A DNA stretch of 62,482 nucleotides from contig JAQUWU010000030.1 in NCBI GenBank assembly GCA_028692715.1, positions 1 through 62,482 on the forward strand. Reading direction: 5' to 3'. Shown piece by piece: positions 53,400 through 61,100 of this stretch. The DNA is from Paludibacter sp. (GTDB lineage Bacteria; Bacteroidota; Bacteroidia; Bacteroidales; Paludibacteraceae). Positions within the stretch are counted from its first letter, which is position 1, and every line of letters starts with the position of its first letter. The position numbers were made by a program, and so were the translations under genes. Under the pieces are notes generated by a model. It searched no databases and was not told the origin of the DNA. It saw nothing but the letters and a program-made list of their open reading frames with translations.

Positions 53400-54437
53400 T
53401 TATAAGGACTGCACAGCTTTTTTCTTTTGCTGTTGTTCCTCTTTTTCATCAAGCTCAAGGAGCTGTTCAACATTGGCTTTCGCATTCAAAATTTCCTGCA
53501 TTTCTTTTTTCAAAGAATTATATTTAGAGTATGCCTTTTTCTTCTCGGTAAAGAGAGTAGCATACTCTCTTTTTAAGTCTGCCATCTTTGGGAGCTTGCT
53601 TAAACCCAGCTCTTTAAAATGATTTTTAGCGGCCTGGTGGAGCAGAATTTCAGTGATATTTTCTTCTTTGAATTTAGAAGAATATCCGGATTTATTATAA
53701 TCCTCATAAACAGCCTTTGTTTTTGCAAAGTCGATAATATTTTTCTGCAAAATAGATATTTCTGCCATCTGTTTTTCAGCAGATTTTAAGCTGTCGGAAA
53801 GGAGGGAAAACTCGTTTATTATGCCTTCGGCTTTTGCCCTTAAATCTTCATAATTAAGCAAGTTGTTTTCGGTTAGATAGTTCATCGTTTTGGCAAGCTG
53901 TTTTAGGTTGAAAGTCTTTGCCCAACGCTCATATCCGGCGCCTTTTTTCTGACTGATTTTAGACTGCAACTCAATGACAAAATTAACTTTTTTATCGTTA
54001 TATTCTCGAACTCTTTTTTGTGGCTTATGCTCCTTTTTACCCTCGATAACTTCACTTAAATTATTCTCTTGATAACTTTTTCCAAGTGACCGTAAACGGA
54101 TAAATTTCCTTTGTCCAGCACCCTTAAAGGCGAGATTTTTTCCTGTCTTAATTTCAAAGCCTTTAGACTTCATTTTGCTAAAAAACTCATCTAAGTTTTC
54201 CGGTTTTTCCACTAAGACTTCATCAATGGCAAGCCGCAATTTATCAGAGAAATTAAGTGGCTTTTCCCCCTCTAGCCAACTGCCATAATCTTTTGATTTC
54301 CCCTTTGGATTTTCTACAATAGACAGACCATTTTGCAAGCAAAGTAAGTCATTTATTTTTTGAATCGCTTTGGTAGAGTTCCAAAAGTTTCTAAACTTTT
54401 TCTTGCAGTTTAGATTAGTAGAGTTCCAAATGATGTG
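53400..54437 (-). CDS. MOBP-type relaxase, 3' exon
   Basis: 345 codons that continue the relaxase of 57288-56944 after removal of the group II intron. The exon begins HIIWNSTNLNCKKKFRNFWN, which completes the HIHNH-I metal-binding motif, and remains open to the TAA at 53400. The remainder is the helical C-terminal part (RLAIDEVLVEKPENLDEFFS, EYNDKKVNFVIELQSKISQK, LKREYATLFTEKKKAYSKY), Lys/Glu-rich as in relaxases of Tn1549-type elements. Together the exons give about 460 residues, or 468 if translation begins at the ATC at 57312. The protein nicks oriT through a Tyr and leads the strand into the recipient. It should be functional only when the intron splices. Confidence 0.9.
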   Translation of the reverse strand, partial: HIIWNSTNLNCKKKFRNFWNSTKAIQKINDLLCLQNGLSIVENPKGKSKDYGSWLEGEKPLNFSDKLRLAIDEVLVEKPENLDEFFSKMKSKGFEIKTGKNLAFKGAGQRKFIRLRSLGKSYQENNLSEVIEGKKEHKPQKRVREYNDKKVNFVIELQSKISQKKGAGYERWAKTFNLKQLAKTMNYLTENNLLNYEDLRAKAEGIINEFSLLSDSLKSAEKQMAEISILQKNIIDFAKTKAVYEDYNKSGYSSKFKEENITEILLHQAAKNHFKELGLSKLPKMADLKREYATLFTEKKKAYSKYNSLKKEMQEILNAKANVEQLLELDEKEEQQQKKKAVQSL

Positions 54438-54498
54438 GTGGAGTAGGGAAGCACCGCCTTGCCGTATTGCTACGGTAGGTTTGTGCCACCCTCTCCGG

Positions 54499-54532
54499 GA
54501 ACCGTACGTACCCCTCTCGGAGTATACGGCTC
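54499..54532 (-). ncRNA. Group II intron domain V
   Basis: On the minus strand the 34-base hairpin runs GAGCCGTATACTCCGAGAGG then GGTACGTACGGTTC: canonical length, with the catalytic AGC triad near the start and a two-base bulge on the 3' side. It is the most conserved part of group II ribozymes and lies 60 bases before the 3' splice site. Confidence 0.92.
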
Positions 54533-54555
54533 TGTTATCGCTAGTTCAGTAAAAC

Positions 54556-56370
54556 TCACTGTTTGTGTATTACTTTACGGTGGCAATCTCTGCATACCAC
54601 CAGTGTTTTTCTGCGTTTAGCAATCATTGCGACTTCCCATGCCTCTTTGCCTTTTAGGTTCTTAACTTTACTGACATGGTGGATTTCGTAATGGTCACTC
54701 TCTGTAGTTCCGCATAATTCACAGCATTTCGCTTTCAACCTGTTTTCAAGAGTGTTGCGAGAATATCCATAGAGGACTGCCGCATTGCTGACAATATCTG
54801 ATAAATTTTTTGTATCTTTGCAGTCTGTATATTTTGCAAAGCAACATCGTTTCTTTCCTTGTTTGGTTTCATACGGTATACCCCATTTGCCCTTATTATC
54901 ATTGGAATTGCATCTAAATTTCTCAACAATTTTGGACATTTGGCATTTATGCTTTGAGGCTAAAGTTTTCAAGCAACTGTACTCCATGAGGTATGCAAAA
55001 TATTGTAACTTGTTAAAATTGCTTGCCATACCATAATAATTACATATTCCTCTAAGCTCCGCATTGTAGGTGGAAATGATTTCTAAGTCTGTCAGGTTGG
55101 TTAAATATTTTCTGTGAACAGGGAACAACGCTCCCCCGTCCTTTTGTATCGCTATCCCTTTTGAGAACAAGAATTTTTGGATTTTATCGTTAAGTGGAAC
55201 AGGCAATTCAACGCTACCATTCATAGTGCGCATTTTCACTTTTCCATTACCACCACGTTTTATTGTGCCACTTCTTCGTATGCGCACATCATATCCTAAA
55301 AATCTTGCATTTTCGCTGCTGTGAGTAATGAGCGTTTTTTCTTCGCTGAGTTCCATTTTCAGCGTGTGACCGATAAACTCGGTAAGTTTGCTCTTAATCA
55401 ACTGGCAGTCCTGGCAGCTTCCTTTTACGGCAATCAAAAAATCATCTGCGTACCGTATATATTTAATTTTTTTATCTGTTTGCGAGGTGCAGGGAATAGA
55501 CATTAATTGTTTGCGTTTTGGTTTGTATTCCTCAAGCAAACGCTCCCGTTCTTTGCCCTCTGACATTTTGATACCGTGTGAAAGTCGCTTAATTTCGTTA
55601 TGCCGTTCTCGATATTCGGGTGTAATCTTTTCTACGTTAGGCGTGTCAAATTCGGATTTTAGCTTCATTACAAACTTGTCCAGTTCATGCAAATAGATGT
55701 TGGCTAACAGCGGAGAGATAATTCCGCCCTGCGGTGTTCCGCTGTATGTTCTATGATATTGCCAATTCTCTATATACCCAGCTTTCAAAAACTTGTAAAT
55801 CAGCTTGATAATTCGAGCATCTTTGACTTTGTTGCTTAGCAAACCCACGAGTATCGAATGGTCTATATTGTCAAAGCAGCCTTTTATGTCGCCCTCAATA
55901 AACCATTTTGTGCCGTTAAACTCATATCTTATTGCCTTTAATGCTGTGTGACAGCTCTTCTTTGGTCTGAATCCATGAGATACGTTCAAAAATATTGGTT
56001 CATACACCGATTCAAGCACCATGCGAAGCACTTCTTGTACAATTTTATCCGTAAATGTCGGTATTCCTAACGGACGATTCTTTTTGCTGTCACTTTTCTT
56101 TGGAATATGGGTTCGCCTTACAGGTGTTGGCTGATATGTTTCATCTGCCAACGATTTAATAATATTGCTGATTTTTGAGTCGCTGAAGCCGTCAGCCGTA
56201 TCATCATTAACGCCTTTTGTCGCCGCACCATCATTTGCATATAGATTTTTGTATGCGACGAAGTAGATGTCGGGTCTTAAAAGATAACGATACAGTTTGG
56301 TGAAAATTTCGTCTTTGTTTGTAAGTGAGTTTTCGCTGATTCTTGCTAAAATTTCCGTTGTTGGTTTCAT
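54556..56370 (-). CDS. ltrA: Group II intron reverse transcriptase/maturase/HNH endonuclease
   Basis: A 604-residue protein, very close in layout to LtrA (599). MKPTTEILARISENSLTNKD is the LtrA beginning; the RT domain has RPLGIPTFTDKIVQEVLRMV, YSGTPQGGIISPLLANIYLH and IRYADDFLIAVKGS (YADD active site). The maturase domain X is around SVELPVPLNDKIQKFLFSKG and IISTYNAELRGICNYYGMAS. The C-terminal HNH endonuclease has CELCGTTESDHYEIHHVSKV and VVCRDCHRKVIHKQ. GGGAGG sits before the start, as in Ll.LtrB. It helps the intron to fold and splice, and it copies it into intronless relaxase genes. No break is seen. Confidence 0.96.
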   Translation of the reverse strand: MKPTTEILARISENSLTNKDEIFTKLYRYLLRPDIYFVAYKNLYANDGAATKGVNDDTADGFSDSKISNIIKSLADETYQPTPVRRTHIPKKSDSKKNRPLGIPTFTDKIVQEVLRMVLESVYEPIFLNVSHGFRPKKSCHTALKAIRYEFNGTKWFIEGDIKGCFDNIDHSILVGLLSNKVKDARIIKLIYKFLKAGYIENWQYHRTYSGTPQGGIISPLLANIYLHELDKFVMKLKSEFDTPNVEKITPEYRERHNEIKRLSHGIKMSEGKERERLLEEYKPKRKQLMSIPCTSQTDKKIKYIRYADDFLIAVKGSCQDCQLIKSKLTEFIGHTLKMELSEEKTLITHSSENARFLGYDVRIRRSGTIKRGGNGKVKMRTMNGSVELPVPLNDKIQKFLFSKGIAIQKDGGALFPVHRKYLTNLTDLEIISTYNAELRGICNYYGMASNFNKLQYFAYLMEYSCLKTLASKHKCQMSKIVEKFRCNSNDNKGKWGIPYETKQGKKRCCFAKYTDCKDTKNLSDIVSNAAVLYGYSRNTLENRLKAKCCELCGTTESDHYEIHHVSKVKNLKGKEAWEVAMIAKRRKTLVVCRDCHRKVIHKQ

Positions 56371-56943
56371 GTGAGGTTTTCCTCCCTAATCAACTTTTAA
56401 TTTTAGTACACAATAACTGCGTCCCTTCGCCATGTAGACGGCGTTACCGTCCTCGGACTACTATGAACGCTCCGTACCCATGCAGGATTTTCAGGCTCTA
56501 CAGCCATAGCCGATTTTCATTCCCTTTTTGATGGCGTCCCTGTTTAGGGTATCCCCAGTTAGCAATAAGTCTTGGTAATTTCGGATTATCGGTGTCGCTT
56601 TCGTTTCGTTACCATAGGTTCTCCTACAGGTTGCACGGAATTATTGATAACAGACAAGCCCACAACCATGACTTGTCTTTTCCGTACCAGAGGTTACAAG
56701 CACTTTCCTCTATCCACACATAACGGAAACTGGAAACTTGCGTTCAGTAAACCCAACTTATACCTTATGTCCGATTAACATTGCGGTTCAGTCGCACCAA
56801 GTTGCCTTTAGGTGACTTACCGCTTTCCTGCCGTGCTTTGTTCCCGTATCAGCTTTCGCCTTTCGGTTAGGCAGGTTGTTTCCCGTGTTATCTTACGGGG
56901 CAGTACCTTATACTGCTTTACTTATTGCCCTATCTGGGCGCAC
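56371..56943 (-). ncRNA. 5' ribozyme domains (I-III) of the group II intron
   Basis: The 573 bases between the 5' splice site and the maturase start contain no gene. On the minus strand they carry the group IIA-like pattern seen in Ll.LtrB: GTGCGCCCAGATAGGG, a stem near AAGCAGTATAAGGTACTGCC, and an AACCGAAAGGCG motif. They form domains I to III and the start of domain IV. Confidence 0.85.
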
Positions 56944-57288
56944 ATTATGAATATGGGACTTATCTATATGGGTAGCCACAATAAATGCGTGGTTACCCTT
57001 TGTTACTTTTTCTGCTAATTGGTAGCCAATTTGATTAGCAAGCTGCGGAGAGATTTCCCCTGGCTTAAAAGACTGCCTAAGCTGATAAGCGATTACATCA
57101 TTCTTTTGTATTCTGCCTGTTTTTTGTAGGTAAATTTGCTTGGATAAGAGAAACTGACTATCCACTAAATCAGCATCACACATAAAGCTACTGACTAATT
57201 CTCCGCTATGAGTTTTGTCGGGGTTTTTAGCATAATCGGTTCTATCTGTAAGGCACTGGGCAAGGGTTTTACCCTTGTTGATGTGCAT
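56944..57288 (-). CDS. MOBP-type relaxase, 5' exon
   Basis: 115 codons from ATG 57288 to the 5' splice site: MHINKGKTLAQCLTDRTDYA, where Tyr is a candidate nicking residue, then NQIGYQLAEKVTKGNHAFIV and ATHIDKSHIHN, which is the first half of the HxDxxHxHNH motif. The same frame is open for eight further codons upstream (IATTRIIP), a segment that relaxases of this family have at their start. In that position the codon is ATC at 57310-57312, with AGGAG eight bases before it, whereas ATG 57288 has no ribosome site. Translation may thus begin at a non-standard ATC. It is 12 bases after mobC. Confidence 0.88.
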
Positions 57289-57323
57289 TGGAATAATTCG
57301 TGTTGTGGCGATAAAATCATCTC

Positions 57324-57665
57324 CTATTTTTCATCAGCAAAAAGATCATTTGTAAAGATGCGAATATCCTCTTTAATTGCCTTTATATCACCGCTCAAGA
57401 CCTCAATATCATCAATAAAAATATTACCTGTTTCGTTGGCTCTTTTGGTAAGCTGATTAAGGTTGTTTCCTATGCGCGAAAGCTCCACAGTGAGCCTGTT
57501 TAATGGCTCCATATCCAGTTCTATCATGTAACCGTAAATAGCCATACGGCGAAGATATGCACCCAAATTATTGGTGCCGATTAACTCCATTTTTGCATCT
57601 ATGATTTTGCGTTCCTGCTCATCAACCATAAAATGCAGCTGCATTTTTCGTGTTCTATTTGCCAT
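57324..57665 (-). CDS. MobC-like relaxosome protein
   Basis: A 113-residue protein (ATG 57665, GGAGG five bases upstream). MANRTRKMQLHFMVDEQERK is a ribbon-helix-helix-like DNA-binding start, GAYLRRMAIYGYMIE the following helices, and LTVELSRIGNNLNQLTKRAN is the MobC signature. It binds oriT and helps the relaxase open the strands. It lies directly before the relaxase and after a hairpin terminator, so its expression may be attenuated. Confidence 0.9.
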   Translation of the reverse strand: MANRTRKMQLHFMVDEQERKIIDAKMELIGTNNLGAYLRRMAIYGYMIELDMEPLNRLTVELSRIGNNLNQLTKRANETGNIFIDDIEVLSGDIKAIKEDIRIFTNDLFADEK

Positions 57666-57677
57666 AAAATCCTCCAT

Positions 57678-57709
57678 AAAAAATAAGGCTACCTCCGAAG
57701 AAGTAGCCT
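57678..57709 (-). terminator. Terminator or attenuator before mobC
   Basis: On the minus strand AGGCTAC and GTAGCCT pair around a ten-base loop and are followed by TATTTTTT. The hairpin is between the small membrane protein gene and mobC, and ends a few bases before the mobC ribosome site, so it may tune how much mobC and relaxase message is made. Confidence 0.75.
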
Positions 57710-57728
57710 ATAATATGATGATTAACTT

Positions 57729-58016
57729 TTAAACTTGTCGTAGCTTTCTTGTAACGCAATCTACACCATTTAGAAGGAGGTTTGCCAAGCCAAACAGTCC
57801 GATTTCACTGAATACAAGGCAGAGAAGCAACAATCCTTTTGCCTGTTCCCACTGGGCAAACCCCATAGCCAAACATACAAGGGTAAATAGAAACAGTAGT
57901 GAAGAAATTGTACCAATAATTGTTCCGCTGACTACGGTTATCAATCGACAACCTAAGCTTAATACGGTTAAAATTGCGATGATGGGAAATAACAATATTT
58001 TAAATAAAGTCGTCAT
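57729..58016 (-). CDS. Small membrane protein of Tn1549-type elements (CD1845-like)
   Basis: A 95-residue hydrophobic protein with three likely membrane helices: TTLFKILLFPIIAILTVLSL, TIIGTISSLLFLFTLVCLAM and GLLLLCLVFSEIGLFGLANL. It ends VDCVTRKLRQV. GGAGG eight bases before the start is clear. A protein of this kind is regularly found between the large helicase and mobC genes of clostridial ICEs and, from memory, is annotated as CD1845 family. Function unknown; a transfer-associated membrane role is likely. Confidence 0.8.
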   Translation of the reverse strand: MTTLFKILLFPIIAILTVLSLGCRLITVVSGTIIGTISSLLFLFTLVCLAMGFAQWEQAKGLLLLCLVFSEIGLFGLANLLLNGVDCVTRKLRQV

Positions 58017-58104
58017 TTTTTCGACCTCCTTGACGTTTGCTTTTCTATTCTTATTCTACCGCTTTAGAGCATTAAAGTCAATATAGAAGCATAAATATTC
58101 AGAT

Positions 58105-58146
58105 AAAAAAATAAAGGAATGGACTGCAAAAAACAAACCATTCCTT
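58105..58146 (-). terminator. Terminator after the methylase/helicase gene
   Basis: On the minus strand AAGGAATGG and CCATTCCTT form a perfect nine-base stem with a 15-base loop, followed by TATTTTTTT. It is 32 bases downstream of the stop of the large protein. Confidence 0.85.
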
Positions 58147-58177
58147 GTTTAATTTTGCAGTCTACATGAAGGGATAG

Positions 58178-61100
58178 TTATCTTACTTCATAAGACTTTT
58201 TTGGGCTTTCGGTTGTGCCGTCATTGGCTCGAATTTCTTCTTTGAAGTCCTTGAGTATCTTTAGAACAGATGGCTTGTTCTCATGTTCGGTGTCGGTATG
58301 ATCTGCTTGATCTGCCTCCTTTTCTGCATTGTCAAGCTCGATATTAAGCTGTGTAAGCCGTGTCTGTTTTTCCTTATATTCCTGCTCTTTGGGAAAAGGG
58401 GTATCCACCTCAGACTGTGCTGCTGCCTGCTCGGCATTTAGGTTTTCTAAACGGTTTTTGAGGTTGTCAATGGTTTTAGGCATATTTTCAAGAGCATTGT
58501 TAATACGCACAATATTACCTGTAATATTGTGCTCCAGTTCTGCTATATGGGTGATATTGTTTTTTATCGCAATCTTAAATGTACCATTGTCAATATACAG
58601 GGTCATCGAAAACCCTCTAAACTCACCAAGGTTCACTCTATCCTCGGGGTTTAGGATAGCCTTACAAGCCTGTAAAACAGCTTCCCCTGCAGCTTTTCTT
58701 TCAGTGTATAGTTTGCCTTTAACAGCCATAGAAAAACTATCTTCAGCTATGGGGTGAGCCTGTACCACCTCGTAATCCTTGGTTAGTCCATCTATGCGTT
58801 CCACAGTCTTTTTAATCTCCTGTGGGTAGTATTTGATGAGCCTATCCTCCATATCGTATTTCTGACTTTGGTGGTTAGAACGCATTAGCTTTAGCTTTGC
58901 AACAGCAATATCGAGATCCATCTTTTCCTTAATTCTTGGGTCACCGGTGGCGAGTGCTTTAACCTCAGCATAAGAAAGCGCCGTAGCATCAATATCATCT
59001 GCACTACGAGCAGGCGATTTACTGGTGAATATCTGACCGATAAACCTTTGCTTATTTTCGATCAGGCTCCAATTGTACGCATCGAAGGTGTTCTCGGTAA
59101 CATACTTGAAGATTTTAACCTCTTTATTCTCGTTACCTTGCCTTATAATTCTTCCCTCACGCTGCTCCAAATCCGCCGGACGCCACGGGCAGTCTGTGTG
59201 ATGGAGTGCCACTAATTTCCGCTGAACATTGGTACCCGCACCCATTTTTTGTGTTGAACCAATCAGCACACGAACATCACCACTTCGCACCTTTGCGAAA
59301 AGCTCAGCCTTTTGTTGCTCGGTGTTGGCATCGTGAATAAACTTAATTTCTTCCGGTGGGACACCTTTTTCCATCAGCTTGTTTTTAATGTCATCATACA
59401 CATTAAAAGTGCCATCATAATGGGGAGTGGAAAGATCGCAAAAGATTAGCTGCGCTCCTCTGGTATCGGTACTTTGCTCCCAAATGTCGAATACATTGTT
59501 TACACAGGTATTGATTTTACTGTTTTCATCTTCGGGAAGCATATCATTTTGTAGCCTTTGGTCAAGTGCCAGCTTTCTACCATCAGAAGTAATCCGCAGC
59601 ATATTATCCACGTTAGGCTCTACCTCTTTTTTACGAACGCTATTTGCTCTATCTGCAAGGTCTTTTACCATTTCCCTTTGAAACTCGGAGGGCTTGGTTA
59701 CAACGGTTGTGTGATGTGCTATGGGGACAGGTAGTTTTAGCATATCGGCAGTTTGAATATCCGCTGCACCTTTCCAAATATTAATCAGCTCAGGAAGATT
59801 GAAAAATTTTGCAAAGCGTGTCTTAGCACGAAAACCCGTGCCCTCCGGAGCAAGTTCAATAGCCGTAACCTTTTCACCAAAATTAGCTGCCCAGCTATCA
59901 AAATGGGTTAAATCAAGCCTTTGAAGGGTTCCATATTGTAAATATCTCATCATTGTGTAGAGTTCCGTCATTGAGTTGCTCACAGGGGTTCCAGTGGCAA
60001 AAACAACACCTTTACCGCCTGTCAACTCGTCCATATAACGGCACTTGGTAAACATATCTGTAGATTTTTGTGCTTCACTTTGTCCGATACCGGCAACATT
60101 ACGCATTTTTGTTTGAAGGAACAAATTTTTAAAAAGGTGTCCCTCATCTACATAGAGCTTATCTACCCCCAATTCTTCAAAGGTTACTACGCTGTCCTTG
60201 CGTTCTTGCGAGGACAATTTTTCTAGCCTTGTTTCAAGACTTTTCTTCGTTTTCTCAAGCTGTTTTACGGTATAGCGTTCACCATTTTGACTTTTTGCAT
60301 CCTTTATTGCAAAGAGGATTTCATCAATTTGTGTCTTTAGGATTTCCTCCTGCCTTGCTACCGATAGAGGAATTTTCTCAAATTGAGAATGCCCGATAAC
60401 CACAATATCAAAATCGCCTGTGGCAATACGAGAGCAGAATTTCTTGCGGTTCGCAGGCTCAAAGTCCTTCTTTGTGGCAACAAGGACATTTGCACCAGGA
60501 TATAAGGTAAGAATATCTCCACCCATCTGTTCGGTTAGATGATTGGGCACAACAAATAGAGACTTCTGTTGCAAACCAAGTCTTTTACCCTCCATGGCAC
60601 TTGCCACCATGGTAAAACTTTTTCCAGCGCCAACCACATGAGCAAGGAGGGTGTTACCTCCGTAAAGGGTACGAGCTACGGCGTTACTTTGGTGTGCATT
60701 TAGCTTGATGATTGGGCTCATACCATCAAATTTAATATGCTGACCATCAAACTCACGAGGACGGATAGAGTTGTAAATTTCATTGTATTGCTTTGCTAAA
60801 ACCTCTCGACGCTGTGGGTCTTTCCATATCCATTCCTTAAAGGCTTCACCGATGGCTTCCTGCTTTTGCTGTGCTAGGGTGGTTTCTTTACCATTTAGCA
60901 CTCGTTTTTCCTTGCCGTCATCATCAATGACGGTATCAAACACACGGACATCACGAAGATTTAAGCTATCCTCTATAATCTGATAGGCATTTTTGCGTTT
61001 TGTGCCATAGGTGGCAATGGCACGAGGGTTTGCCCTATCCTCCATTTTCCCCTTAACACTCCACTCACTTGTATGCTTTGAATACATAACATCAATTCTG

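Larger units (their letters stand above)
54438..56943 (-). mobile_element. Ll.LtrB-like group II intron inside the relaxase gene
   Basis: The 5' end on the minus strand is GTGCGCCCAGATAGGGCAAT at 56943, the well-known GUGYG start of this intron group. The 3' end CCCTACTCCAC is at 54438, after domain V (54499-54532) and a domain VI stem. The ends are fixed by the fact that removal of exactly these 2506 bases joins CATATTCATAAT to CACATCATTTGG, restoring HIHNHIIWN in frame. The lactococcal intron Ll.LtrB lies at the same place in its relaxase gene ltrB (HIHN/HI). It encodes an LtrA-like protein in domain IV. All parts look complete, so splicing and retrohoming should be possible. Confidence 0.95.

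Noticed and set aside
54556-56370. Reverse transcriptase as a retron or DGR component
   Set aside because: Its start, length, domain X and HNH end are those of LtrA, and it lies inside a group II intron with clear ends and domain V.
53400-57288. Relaxase as a broken pseudogene
   Set aside because: The two exons join exactly in frame at intron boundaries that match the Ll.LtrB consensus, so the gene is intact after splicing.
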